DNA of 64,000 nucleotides from Isochrysis galbana (lineage: Eukaryota > Haptophyta > Isochrysidales > Isochrysidaceae), in assembly GCA_018136815.1 (NCBI GenBank), contig CM030936.1, forward strand, positions 6,774,034-6,838,033. Reading direction: 5' to 3'. This document shows, in pieces, positions 22,411-33,992 of this stretch. Each line of letters begins with the position of its first letter. The stretch's first letter is position 1. The notes under the pieces are model-generated. The model was given only the letters and a program-made list of their open reading frames with translations, ran no database searches and had not been told where the DNA came from. The position numbers and the translations under genes are program-made.

Positions 22411-23440
22411 ATTGTTGTATAAATACCTATGGACATTTGATGGCTCCATTCGATTGATGTCCCATGATTGACGGAACGACACCTTACAAAGCTAGGTACC
22501 ATTATCCGTTACTTGGCCCTTGCTTGCTGCCAGAGCCCTAGATTGGCACCCTAGCTTCCTAGCTTGTTTGAATGGAGATAGGGGAATGCAGGCATGCAGG
22601 CTTTTCGCTTTTCCCGTTGTTCGGGCCAGGTGCAGCCTTTGGGTGGTGGCACGGGCCGGGGCTCGCGCGTGCACCTCGGCGGCAGGGGCTTGCCGGCGCG
22701 CGGCCGCTTAGGCGGCTCATCATCTGACATCTGGCATGGCCCGATCGTTGGTCGCGGCGGTGTGGGCGGGAGAGGGGAGCGGCGCGCGCTCACACACAAC
22801 GCACCAACGACGATATGAGTGAGCTGCCGTTGCTCCGTGAGACACGAATTTTACACAAATCGCATGACATCACAACGGCCATACGCATACAATTGCCAAA
22901 TGGAGAGCGGCTCGCCTGAGCCTCATATAGAGTGCGCTATCCTCCAAGCTAATCACCTAGCGGCACTTATTGCCGTGCGGCCTGGCGCCGGCTTGCGGCG
23001 GTAGCGCAACGAATTCGATGCCTACTTCTGCCATTGACGATGGACACACACGCAAGCAAAAAGCACAAGCGGCAATGCATGGACGCATGCATGCAATCGC
23101 GCATGACATTCGCGCAAGACACACTTGGCGCTGTGCTCTCCGCCGCAGCGCCGCTATGCCGACTCGCGCGGCTTTGGCCGCTCGACTCCTTTGTGCGCAG
23201 TTGATCCGCAATCTTCAACCCGGTACCATGACCTCGGCATGGAGCACAACTTGTGCCCCAACCCCCTACCCTCCCCCCGTTCCCACCCCCTACAGTTCTC
23301 TGAGGGTGTCCTGCGCTCGATGAAGACCGGAGACCACGAAAGGCCATGCGCCGGCGCCGCTTGGCGAGCTCGCACACGCGTCGATGCGCCTCCGGGTGCC
23401 CGCCGTGTTAGAGCAGTGCGTCGACCGGGTGCGGACGTCT
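22411..23440. other. Intergenic spacer downstream of STT3
   Basis: No gene that I can support. A short minus-strand reading at about 22,730 (SDDEPPKRPRAGKPLPP) resembles LINE ORF1 starts but is too short to call. Confidence 0.4.
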
Positions 23441-26400
23441 TCAGACTTCGTCCTTGGCCCCTTTCTTGCTCTTCTTGCTCTTCTTGGGGGCGACGTCGTA
23501 GATAGCCCACCGACGCACATGTTCCTCGCCGGCGACAGGCTGTAGGCCACCGCAGAGCTCATCGGCGCAACCGCAGCCCAGCTCAGTTTCGTCGGCACAC
23601 GGGATTAGGCAGCCGGCGTCGTCGATCATCGCAGACTTCTTGGGGAGCGCGCGGAAGGCGAACGCGTGGCCATCTTGGTCGACGCGCGCGAGCGCCACGT
23701 AGCGCATCCCCACTTCGCGCGCGAACTCCGCGCCGGCCTCGGCGCTAGCGCCGAACATGCCACCTTCGTAGATGCGGTCCTGCCCAAGTTCCACTTCAGA
23801 GCCGACGCACCCTACGTATCGCAGCGGCGTCGGCTGCCGCGGGGCGGCGTCAGGACCCCTTCGGCCAGACATGCGCTCGTGGTACTCACGGTCGTACTCC
23901 TCGTCTTCCTTCGTGCGGCCCGTGTTGAAGTCTTCCAACTGGGCGAAATTCTTGCGCCGCGCAATGAGCGGCGCGAGCGCAGGCGGATACTGGCCGGTGC
24001 AGTACCACGAGCCTGGCGCATCGCACAGCCGGTTGGCCGGGTCAGCGACCCACTTTTTGCTCTTGAGGGAAACACGGCGGATTTTGAAGATGCGCACCTT
24101 GCCATACCTGCGGCGGGGCGCAACGGGTGGATACCTCGGCAGCGTGCCAGGCAACGCGAGGGGGGGCGTTTGTGTGGCTAGGTGGGCTCACTTGGAGGTG
24201 AAAACGTGCTGGAAGAGCGACTCGTTTACGGCGATACCGGGACGACCGTACTGCACAAGCTTGTAGAGGAGGCACTGCTCCATCATGGGTGTGGGGACGC
24301 CACCCTGGTAGAAGCCAAACTGTGAGCATGTCGGGTCGCCTGGACAGATGTCGCGGTAAACCTGCAAGTGGGTAGCGGCGCACGCGCGCGTGTGAGCGGC
24401 AATCGGGTGGGTGGGCGGCGGACGGCGGGAAGACGAGGTGGACGTCGCGGCTTGGCTTGGCGCGAGCTGGCGTACTGAATTGCCGATGCGTGCCATGTGA
24501 GGGCTCTTAGCGAGGTCGTCGCCGCCGCCGCCCGCCCAGACGAGCACGTAATCTGCAAGGTGGCGAGCGATCGAGTGCGCCTTTTGTTCCGAGCCCGAAA
24601 GTATGAGACCAAGCGTGGCGATGTGCTCGTGGTTCCACGTGTTGCCGTCGGCGATCGTAGTCCGTTCGCCAATGCCGGTGATCTGGCCGGGGAAAGGAGC
24701 GTAGTGGGTGGCTGAGAAGGGAGAGGTAGGCAGAAGCTTGGGTGTGTCGCGTGCGATGGAGCACAGGCACCTGGTAGCCGTAGTCCCACCAGGCCATCAC
24801 GCGCGCATCCTCTGGCGTGTGGTCGCGCAGCCACCAGTAGGCCTCGCGGTAGTCGTCGACCATCACTTCCTGGCCATTGTACAACTTAGCCTTGAACATG
24901 ATCTGTGGTTGCGAGAGGCCTTCTGACAGCCGGTGCGAATACTCGTAGAATTCTTGACCGTTGGGGATGGCACGGGTCACCAAGTAGATGCCCAGCGCGA
25001 AACGGAGCGCAAGCGACACTGGGTTGTTGTACACCTACACGAGCAGGCGGCACGAGCTGGGCGGCGCGGTCGCGGCGTGCCGCTGGAGGGTGGATGGAGC
25101 TCGCGGCGCAGCGTACCTCGTCGAAGATGCGCGCGCCAATCTTGCCAAGTGCACGCGCATGACGGAGAGCCGCGCTGGCGCCATCAGTTGCGCGCTTCTT
25201 CCCAGCCTCCTTGTCCTTCTTTCGGCGCATCTTGGCCTTGACGCTCTCGTCAGTTGGCGGGTCGTTGCCCTCGGCCGGCTTCTCATCTTCTTCCTCCTCG
25301 TCGCCAATCGGTAGCTCGGGCGGCGGCGGCGGCGGGATGCCAATCGCGGCGCCGGCGGCGCGCTGCGCCACACGAAGCAGGAGTTGGTCAAAGGCGATGC
25401 CGATGGCGGCGCCACCGAGCGCGGAGGCGACGGGCCCGAGGAGGATGATGAGTCGCGCCATCTTGTTTGAAAAGTAGTACGCGACGAGCGCGTACAGCAC
25501 GAGGAAGAGATTGGCGTCAGTGAAGCGAATGAGGGAGAAGAGGAAACCGTAGGGCGCAATGTCGTAGATGTTGTGCAAGTAATGCTGATACGCCTGCTCA
25601 TTGGCCGGTTGGTGCTCAGCGACCGAGTCGACGAGCGGGTTCCCTGTGCGCGTGTGCTTAACAAAGAGCGACCGCACACGCGACGACAGGGGGCCGAAGT
25701 AGCCCGTCGGATACAGGAGTGCCGCGATGAGTACGAGCACACCGGCAGCAGGCGCCGCGACCTTGAGACGGAGTAGCTGCACCTGCAGTGACGGGATGGA
25801 GGCCAGAGTGGAACGAAGCGGTCCAGAGGCAGTGCGAGGTCTATGATGCGGAAGGACGGGCGGAGTTTGGGGCAGAGTTAGGATGCGTCATCCGGCGCGC
25901 CTGCATCCACGAGAGCTTCCTCTTTCGCCGCTGCACCTCCACGTACTCGAGCAATTGAAGCCCGAAGAAGACAAGCATGGGGGCGAGCTGCTCAAGGCTT
26001 TTTAGTGGCGCCATGCCGACGGGCGGCACACGCGTCGCGCCGAAGGTGCCAATCACGTAGAAGAGTGAGTAAGCACGGTGGAGCTTGGAGGTATACCGGC
26101 CGCAGATGACGAGCGCGGCGGCATGCAGCCCAATCATGTTGAGCACGAAGACGAAGCCGCCCCATGCAGAGACCATGTAGATGTACGCGAGGCCGGTAAG
26201 CACGCCCCACCGGACAGCGTCGGCTGTTGCGCGTCCATCCCCGACGCCGCGCTCGGAGCGAAGCGAGCGAACCCAGCAGAAGAAGGTGGTGCACCTGGTG
26301 GTGGGCAAAAGGCGGACGCATGGGCGGGCGCCCTTGGGCGGGCCAGGGCGGCCTGGGGTGCGGGCCGGGCCGGGGGGCTGACGGACATGGCAGTGAGTGC

Positions 26401-27772
26401 GATGCTCTCGTTGTCGAAGCCACCCGCGACCGAGCGCATGATGTGCGCGGGGATGACGGCCATGATGGCCGCTGCGGCGACGCCCGCGCTCCACGTGCCG
26501 GTGCATTCAGCGGTGAGGGCGCCGAGCGCGAGTGTGGCGCTCACGCCGAACCAGGCAGGGACAAGGCAGCAAACGTCATTGAGAGAAAGCGGCGCACGCA
26601 TGAAGAGCGGCAGCAGCTTCCAAATGGCCACCGAGGTGATCTGCATGCCTGGATAGATGGTGGTGCCCACCGGCCGGCCAAGCGGATACCAGACCTGCAA
26701 ACGGGGAGGTGGGCGTGATGGCGAGCCGGCGCGCGGGCCAGCGAGAGGGGCCAGCAGGCGTGCCGGCCCGTCGCGGGCGGAGGGGGTCGCGCGCCTTGTA
26801 GTCAAACCAATGGAAAAACGCGTGCCAGCCGTTTTCAGCGAGGTACTTTGTGGCGCGGAAGTTAAACCAAGGGTCAAATTCGTGGATCACATAGCCTGCG
26901 CGTGGCGGGAGACGAGGACAGCAGCCACGTCATCTGTTGAGCTCTACTAGACCACCCCTTGGACCTGCCCGTCGTTGGCGCTACACTGCGCGATCCTGCC
27001 TTACAACCATGGGTGATCGCCCACTAAGGTGGCTCGCTGCGCCCCGCCTCATTCCTACCCGTCACACCCCAAACGCCACCCTTGCCGCTCCAAACCCCAT
27101 GCTCATTGCATGCGCGCAAAGCTCCAGAGCGCAGCCCCGTATCTTCTCGGTAGACCCGGGGGTCTACTCAGGCCCAACACGCGTCACTGCACTTGCGAGT
27201 TGCGTATAGTCGCGCGCGCTTCTGCCGCCCTCCCCTTCCCCCGTTCCCCGCTCCCCCCCCCCCCCCCCCCCATCTTTCCCCTTTGCACCCAAGGCACCTT
27301 GCCCTCCCTCCATGCCCTCCAACCCATCAAAACCCGCACTCCTCCGCCCCGCAGCATCTGATCTCCCCCGTCTTTCTGTCGCCCCCGTCGACCCCGTCTC
27401 CCCGCTTCCCCCCAGCCATCCTCTCCCCCCTTGCCCCCCGCCCCCCCACCTGTGCCCCCCTCACCCCTTCCTCCCCCACCCCCCTCCTTCCTCCCGGCGC
27501 CATCCAGCCCTACAAAGTCTTGCCCCCTCCCGCCGGAGAGCGGACAAGGGGAGAGGGAGGGGGAGGGGGGACACAAGACAACGGTTCTCCTCTCCATTCC
27601 GCCCCGCAGAACGCCGGGGAGCTCGCAGAAAGCCGTGGGGAAGCCTCTGACCGTAGTTACGGATCGCGTAGAGCCGAATGTCATACGCTGCCCACCCACA
27701 GAGCGCGAGCAGCGAGGCGTAGAGGAGGCCGAGCGCGAACCGGCCGAGCCGGGTTGCAGAGTTGGAACCCAT
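23441..27772 (-). CDS. STT3: Oligosaccharyltransferase catalytic subunit STT3, 9 exons
   Basis: Exons (minus strand): 27,772-27,652; 26,895-26,795; 26,694-26,387; 26,294-25,901; 25,782-25,117; 25,034-24,771; 24,682-24,476; 24,361-24,192; 24,107-23,441. All phases join, giving 965 aa. STT3 transfers the lipid-linked glycan to Asn in the ER lumen. Diagnostic motifs are YVIHEFDPWFNFR (residue 42 on, catalytic Asp), WYPLGRPVGTTIYPGMQ, RSVAGGFDNES, YMVSAWGG, AEHQPA, WWDYG at 612-616, GERTTIADGNTWNHEH and YGKVRIFKI. Exon 1 encodes the first membrane helix, separated by a 756-bp intron. Two introns use GC donors (after 26,795 and 25,901). Unusual features are an acidic/basic insert after about residue 415 (DEEEEDEKPAEGN) and a C-terminal extension with a YVGC...CGCADELC cysteine cluster ending KKGAKDEV. 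Family assignment is near certain; the ATG choice is likely but not proven. Confidence 0.93.
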
Positions 27773-28149
27773 CCAAGTCCACAACTCGTGGGAAGGGGGG
27801 GAGGGGACGGAGGAGAGGGGGGAGAGGGGGAGAGCCGATGGGGGGGGGGGGAGCGAGAGGAGAGTGGAGGTGGAGAAACGAAGAGCACCAGCGGCATCCC
27901 CTCCGTCTTCTTTCGTGGGTAACACCCGTTTTATTACGTATCGTGAGGTGCGTCTGGACCAGGCCGGCTGCACCATCGGTGTCCTCTTCTTCGCCCTCAC
28001 ACGACGAGTTTATTCTATCACCAAGGGGAAGAACTCTGTGTCGGGGGGGTCCCCCTTGGCGGCGCCCTCTCTCTCCCTCGCTCTCTCTCTCTCCCGCCTC
28101 GCGCGCGCGGCGTCGGCGCTGTCGAGCGCCGGGGGGCCGAGAGAGAGAG
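27773..28149. promoter_or_regulatory. STT3 upstream region
   Basis: This is the spacer between the STT3 start codon and the G-run minisatellite. Core promoter elements cannot be identified by eye; it holds G-runs and a TC-rich stretch (28,060-28,100). Confidence 0.3.
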
Positions 28150-29655
28150 AAGGGGGGGGGGGCAACAAAAAAACTCCGCGGCGGGGGGGGCAGCGAAGAA
28201 GAAAACTCCGCATGGGGGGGGGGGGGGCAAAAAAAAACTCCGCGGCGGGGGGGGCAGCGAAGAAGAAAACTCCGCATGGGGGGGGGGGGGGGCAAAAAAA
28301 AACTCCGCGGCGGGGGGGGCAGCGAAAAAGAAAACTCCGCATGGGGGGGGGGGGGCAAAAAAAAACTCCGCGGCGGGGGGGGCAGCGAAGAAGAAAACTC
28401 CGCAGGGGGGGGGGGAGCAGACAAGAAAACTCCGCGGCGGGGGGGGGCAGCGAAGAAGAAAACTCCGCAGGGGGGGGGGGGGGGCAAAAAAAAACTCCGC
28501 GGCGGGGGGGGGCAGCGAAGAAGAAAACTCCGCAGGGGGGGGGGGGAGCAGACAAGAAAACTCCGCGGCGGGGGGGGCAGCGAAGAAGAAAACTCCGCAG
28601 GGGGGGGGGGGGGGGGCAAAAAAAAACTCCGCGGCGGGGGGGGCAGCGAAGAAGAAAACTCCGCAGGGGGGGGGGGAGCAGACAAGAAAACTCCGCGGCG
28701 GGGGGGGGCAGCGAAGAAGAAAACTCCGCAGGGGGGGGGGGAGCAGACAAGAAAACTCCGCGGCGGGGGGGGGCAGCGAAGAAGAAAACTCCGCAGGGGG
28801 GGGGGGAGCAGACAAGAAAACTCCGCGGCGGGGGGGGGCAGCGAAGAAGAAAACTCCGCATGGGGGGGGGGGGGGGGGCAAAAAAAAAACTCCGCGGCGG
28901 GGGGGGGCAGCGAAGAAGAAAACTCCGCAGGGGGGGGGGGAGTAGACAAGAAAACTCCGCGGCGGGGGGGGGCAGCGAAGAAGAAAACTCCGCAGGGGGG
29001 GGGGGGGGGGCAAAAAAAACTCCGCGGCGGGGGGGGGCAGCGAAGAAGAAAACTCCGCAGGGGGGGGGGGAGCAGACAAGAAAACTCCGCGGCGGGGGGG
29101 GGCAGCGAAGAAGAAAACTCCGCAGGGGGGGGGGGAGCAGACAAGAAAACTCCGCGGCGGGGGGGGGCAGCGAAGAAGAAAACTCCGCAGGGGGGGGGGA
29201 GCAGACAAGAAAACTCCGCGGCGGGGGGGGGCAGCGAAGAAGAAAACTCCGCAGGGGGGGGGGGAGCAGACAAGAAAACTCCGCGGCGGGGGGGGGCAGC
29301 GAAGAAGAAAACTCCGCAGGGGGGGGGGGAGCAGACAAGAAAACTCCGCGGCGGGGGGGGGCAGCGAAGAAGAAAACTCCGCAGGGGGGGGGGGAGCAGA
29401 CAAGAAAACTCCGCGGCGGGGGGGGCAGCGAAGAAGAAAACTCCGCAGGGGGGGGGGGAGCAGACAAGAAAACTCCGCGGCGGGGGGGGGCAGCGAAGAA
29501 GAAAACTCCGCAGGGGGGGGGGGAGCAGACAAGAAAACTCCGCGGCGGGGGGGGGCAGCGAAGAAGAAAACTCCGTAGGGGGGGGGGGAGCAGACAAGAA
29601 AACTCCGCGGCGGGGGGGGGCAGCGAAGAAGAAAACTCCGCAGGGGGGGGGGGGG
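28150..29655. repeat. G-run minisatellite of about 64-bp dimeric units
   Basis: About two dozen units, each made of two half-units that share AAAACTCCGC. One is followed by GGCGGGGGGGGCAGCGAAGAAG, the other by a run of 8-18 G and then AGCAGACAAG, or CAAAAAAA in the first third of the array. The long opposing ORFs read from it (Gly/Arg/Lys-rich on plus; Pro/Phe-rich on minus) are repeat artefacts present in all frames. Dense G-runs suggest G-quadruplex potential. Confidence 0.92.
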
Positions 29656-30868
29656 TTAGGGCGGTCAAACAGGGCTTTTTAAGTACTAATATTGGGGGGG
29701 GTCGACATTTTTGACCGTGAGCGGAAAGCCCCGGCGAAAGCGGCTCGGAGGGTCTCCCCGCCTTCTCAGAATCCTCGTCCGAAAAGACGGTGCGAAGTCC
29801 CGTCGGACCCCCCCCCCCTTGCACACGCTCTGGCAGCTCACACGAGCCGAACTAGACGTCGCTCCCACTGAGAGATGTGTTTCTTGTGTCTAAAAGGTGC
29901 CTACACACTTATTAAATTAGGGGTCCGACGCCCCATATTGCCAATAAAGCAAATTTCAAACCCTGGTGCCCCAGCGATGACGATGACGTCCGCGCATGCA
30001 CATGCGCACCACACACAGCTCGCACACGGCCCATTAGGCTGTCACAGGATGCTCCTTGACTGTCCCGACCCGAGCCCCGCAGGATTCGCCCGGGCTCGCG
30101 ATTGACGAGGAGCTGGAGCACCAGGACGCCATGGCGCTCGATGCTGCTCGCTGGTCGACAAAAGTTTGTTGGCCGCTGGCGGACAGGTGCGCTGCCGATC
30201 GCGCCCGCTCTGGCGCAGGTCGACCAGGCCCGTACCTACAATGCCTCTGCCGCCCCAAACGTCAGGTTCCCGACTCGTCTCTCGACGCTGTGAGGCAGGG
30301 AGAACACCTGCCGCCAATGCTCAACCAGAGCATCTCTCTATGTTTTCGTCGGCTCCTCGGATTTTCACGTGCATCATAGGGCTGGTAGCAATCTAGAAAT
30401 GTAATTTAAGCTAGCCTGCAGCGTGATCGGCGACGGCGCGACGCGCGCGGCCGAACAGTACTGTGGAATTGATAGCTTTTTGTTTGACGTCTAAAGGGAG
30501 AATTTTTCTCCGCACGGAGGGCTCGAAAATTGGGCAGAAGGGCGAATTTCGAGCTCTACACCGCCCGTTCTTTTGGCTACTAGTAGATTCAATATGCAAT
30601 CTAGCCAAGCACCGGCCTGAAAGCTTCAGGCGTGATGGTTGCGATCGATTTTTGTGGGCAATCGTGTCGTGAATCACGATTGAACACCGGCTGCTTTGCG
30701 CTCATCTCGAGCCAACTTTTGGAATTTTTTGTACACACGGATGACCTCCAAGGCCATTCACGTTCGGAGACACACAGGTCGTGCCCGCCAAGCACGGGCC
30801 AGTCAATAGTTCTCCCGTTTTTATAGCACAACATCCCAACATGGAGCACAAAAAGTAGTTTTGTTTTC
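29654..30868 (+). mobile_element. 1.2-kb repeat, left arm of an inverted pair
   Basis: Reverse-complement counterpart of 43,543-44,765, about 95% identical by eye. It starts with the outer motif TTAGGGCGGTCAAACA (from 29,656) and ends inside AGTAGTTTTGTTTTC. It lacks a stretch of about 14 bp present in the right arm (at about 30,329). No family-assignable ORF is present; an 88-aa reading on the minus strand (30,411-30,677) is conserved in both arms but is not recognised. Confidence 0.8.
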
Positions 30869-32629
30869 GCATTCTTTACTCAAATTCTAGAAGATTTTTT
30901 TGTACCGGGAGCGTATTTGGAAACGAGGGGTACCAAACGAAGGCATACGACCTCGGGCGGGAATCACATTCCAGGAGCACTCCGGAGTCGAGGGGGCGGA
31001 GGGAGAGGTGGGGTCGACAAAGAGGGAGAGCAGGGGCGCAGGGACAGGGCGCAGGGGCAGGAGGGGTACCTGTGACGCGGCCGAGACTGGGGCCGCCCCC
31101 GCGCCTTCACCCTCCCTCGCCCTCCCACCCCTAGGATTGGGACTCCATCGTGGTGGCCCCGCATCGCGTATTTGGAAACGAGGGGTACCAAATGAAGGCA
31201 AACGACCTCTTCTTCCCTCCCTCCCTCTCTCTCATTCTCCCCTTCATCACCCTTCTCTCTGGCCCCCCTCCCTCCCCCGGAGCCTCCCCCTTCCCCCTCT
31301 CCCCTTCCTCCTCCTCCTCTCTTTCTTTCCACGCACGCGTAAGCGCCCACATATGCTCACGCTCCGCGCATGGTGCATGAGTGCTCGCGTTGCCATTCAA
31401 AAACGGAGACGAAAACTGAAGGGCTTGCAAAAACGGCAAAAACGGCCTGTTTTTCGCCTTCGTAGAAAAACGGTGAATACGTTTCTCCCATCTAGGTGAC
31501 GGATCCGAGGTTACCGCGGGTCATCGGTCATCGAACGTCAATGACCGTAGTCTTCAACATTCGTGTACAAAAAAATTGTTTTTCGCTTTCGAGCTTTTAG
31601 ATTTCAAGCTCCGGGACTATTAGATAGTGACTATACAAGGTGTCTGGGCACACACACAAAATTCAAGATGCTAATATGAGCTAGTTCCAACACTGCGAAG
31701 TCGTTGTCTTTAAAGCTACCGGTAGTCTTCGTTGTTCGTTGCGCCCCTTCTACCGTTTGCCCCTAGTCCTAGCCTAGTTGCTCCATCAGCCTAATATTAG
31801 GTCCTGATATCATGATATAAGGTCCACCACCCCTGATACCTGATATTAGGTCATCCATTTATAAGTATAACTTTCAAAGGAAAAAGAATAGTTCGCACTA
31901 TCCGGCTAGAGTCGGGAGATCGCCTAGTCACGACGACGACATCACATATACTGGCGGCGCCCAGGACAAGGAGAAGGAGGTAGGTAGGGTGAGGAAAGCT
32001 CCCGGGGCCCCCTTTCATAATCACCACCCTAGAAAAACTAGCAGCTAGCAGCCCAGACGCTCAGACACGCAGTGCAGGAAGGAGGTCTCTGTACTAAAAC
32101 TAAATAACATCATTAGCCATTAGATCTCATTACTATTATTACACTACCACATATTATAATATTAGTAACCTGATATGAGGACCTGATATTAGGTCCTGAT
32201 ATGAGGTGTAAGGTCGCCGAGACCTGACGACCTGACACCTGACGGAGCAACTGGGAGTCCTAGTCCCTGGTACAAGCACCGCTCGTCCTGTGTTTCCCTA
32301 GCTAGGTTCCCTAGATGGGAAATACGTATCCACCGTATCTGGCCAGAGGCCAAATACATATGTATTTGGCTGTATTTGTATTTGCAGGCCCCAGCACCGT
32401 CTTTCCCATCTAGGAGGGTAGGTTCGGCGCTCGGCACAGTGAAGGACGGGGCTACAATACCGGTAGGGGAGGGGGGCTCGGGCTCTACTACTACTAACTA
32501 CTACTACTAGCGGCTGGTTGGGGGAGCGGCGGCGGCGGGGGGGGGGCGATCGCCGAGACGGGGGGGAGCGAAGGAGAGAGAGAGAGAAGGGAGAGAGAAG
32601 GGGGGGAGGGAGAGAGAGAGTGGCCCTTT

Positions 32630-32630
<1 letters not shown>
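30869..32630. other. Non-coding stretch with short dispersed repeats
   Basis: Two copies of a 43-bp repeat lie at 30,911-30,953 and 31,166-31,208 (core GCGTATTTGGAAACGAGGGG). AGGTCCTGATAT-type near-palindromes cluster at 31,785-31,860 and 32,168-32,240. No gene is recognised. Confidence 0.55.
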
Positions 32631-32700
<70 letters not shown>

Positions 32701-33010
32701 CTCTTCTTCCACCCCCCAGAGACCCCCTTCCCTTTCCCCCCCCCCCCCCACACCACACAGTACTCGACACTCTCTCTCCCTTCCCTCTCTCTCCTCTCTC
32801 TCCTCTCTCTCTCCTCTCTCTCCTCTCTCTCCTCTCTCTCTCCTCTCTCTCCTCTCTCTCTCTCTCTCTCCTCTCTCTCCTCTCTCTCCTCTCTCTCCTC
32901 TCTCTCCTCTCTCTCCTCTCTCTCCTCTCTCTCTCCTCTCTCTCCTCTCTCTCCTCTCTCTCCTCTCTCTCCTCTCTCTCCTCTCTCTCTCTCTCTCTCT
33001 CCTCTCTCTC

Positions 33011-33050
<40 letters not shown>

Positions 33051-33055
33051 CTCTC

Positions 33056-33089
<34 letters not shown>

Positions 33090-33140
33090 CTCTCTCTCCT
33101 CTCTCTCCTCTCTCTCTCTCTCTCTCCTCTCTCTCCTCTC
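32631..33140. repeat. (TC)n-rich low-complexity array
   Basis: Long CT/TC dinucleotide runs interspersed with CCTCTCT units. Arg/Glu- and Ser/Leu-rich ORFs in all frames are artefacts. Confidence 0.9.
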
Positions 33141-33928
33141 GCGCCGCGCTCCTCCTGGCGGTGGGGGGGCGGGGCGGCTGGGAGAGGAGAGAGAGAGAAG
33201 GGCCTCTTCCTCCGCCGAGACCTCGGGAGAGTTGGTGCAATAACTAACGTCTCCACGCGCTGTTCCTTTGTTATTCTCTGGCCAGGAACCTCTCCACCCG
33301 TTTCTTCTCGGGAGAGGATCGAGCTCCTCTTCTCTCTCTCTCTCTCTCTCGCCCCCCCCCACTCAAGGCCTTCCACGCCAGCACACCCGCACACCCTCTA
33401 CTCTCACCTACTCTCTCCGCATCTTTTTGCTCTTCTCCCCCCTCTCCCGTCTCACTCTCTCTCTCCGCCTCTCTAAAGATCCCTAGTAGTAGTAATAAAG
33501 CTTCTCCCCCACTTCCGCCCGCCCCCCTCCACCCCTCTCTCTCTTTCTTCTCTATCCCCTCTCGAATACTAATCCCTCCCTCTCCCTCTCTCTCTCCTCT
33601 CGTCTCCTCCTCTCCCCCCCCCTCTCTCTCTCCCTCCCTCTCTCTCCCGCTGCTTCTTCTCTCTCTCTCTCTCTCTCTCTCTCCTTGTATCCCTCTCTCT
33701 CTCCTCTCCAGAGACGCCAAACCGCCCTTCGCCACCCGCTGCGGCACCATCATAACCACGTAAACACGCCGTCCTACTCGTTTAAACATACTCTCCTCAG
33801 GGCCGCAGCATCTGTTCTCAGAAGCTGTCCGAATCTCGTTCTTCTTTGAGACCCATCCCCAATTATTAATGTCTTCGCAGATGCATCCCACGGTCGGTGC
33901 GTGTGGCGCCTCCCTCTCTCTCTCTTCT

Positions 33929-33974
<46 letters not shown>

Positions 33975-33992
33975 ACTCTCCTCCCGCTCTCG
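33141..33992. other. Pyrimidine-rich spacer upstream of clpP
   Basis: CT-rich throughout, with further (TC)n runs at about 33,655-33,685 and 33,935-33,973. The second ends only about 20 bp before the proposed clpP start codon and would form its 5' leader. No other gene is seen. Confidence 0.5.

Noticed and set aside
28150-29655. CRISPR-like array
   Set aside because: The units have no variable spacers; it is a G-rich minisatellite in a eukaryotic chromosome.
27193-29824. Very long opposed ORFs over the G-run minisatellite
   Set aside because: The repeat unit lacks stops in several frames on both strands; composition is purely that of the repeat.
32298-33394. Arg/Glu- and Ser/Leu-rich ORFs over the (TC)n array
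   Set aside because: Dinucleotide repeats give open frames everywhere; no independent coding signal.
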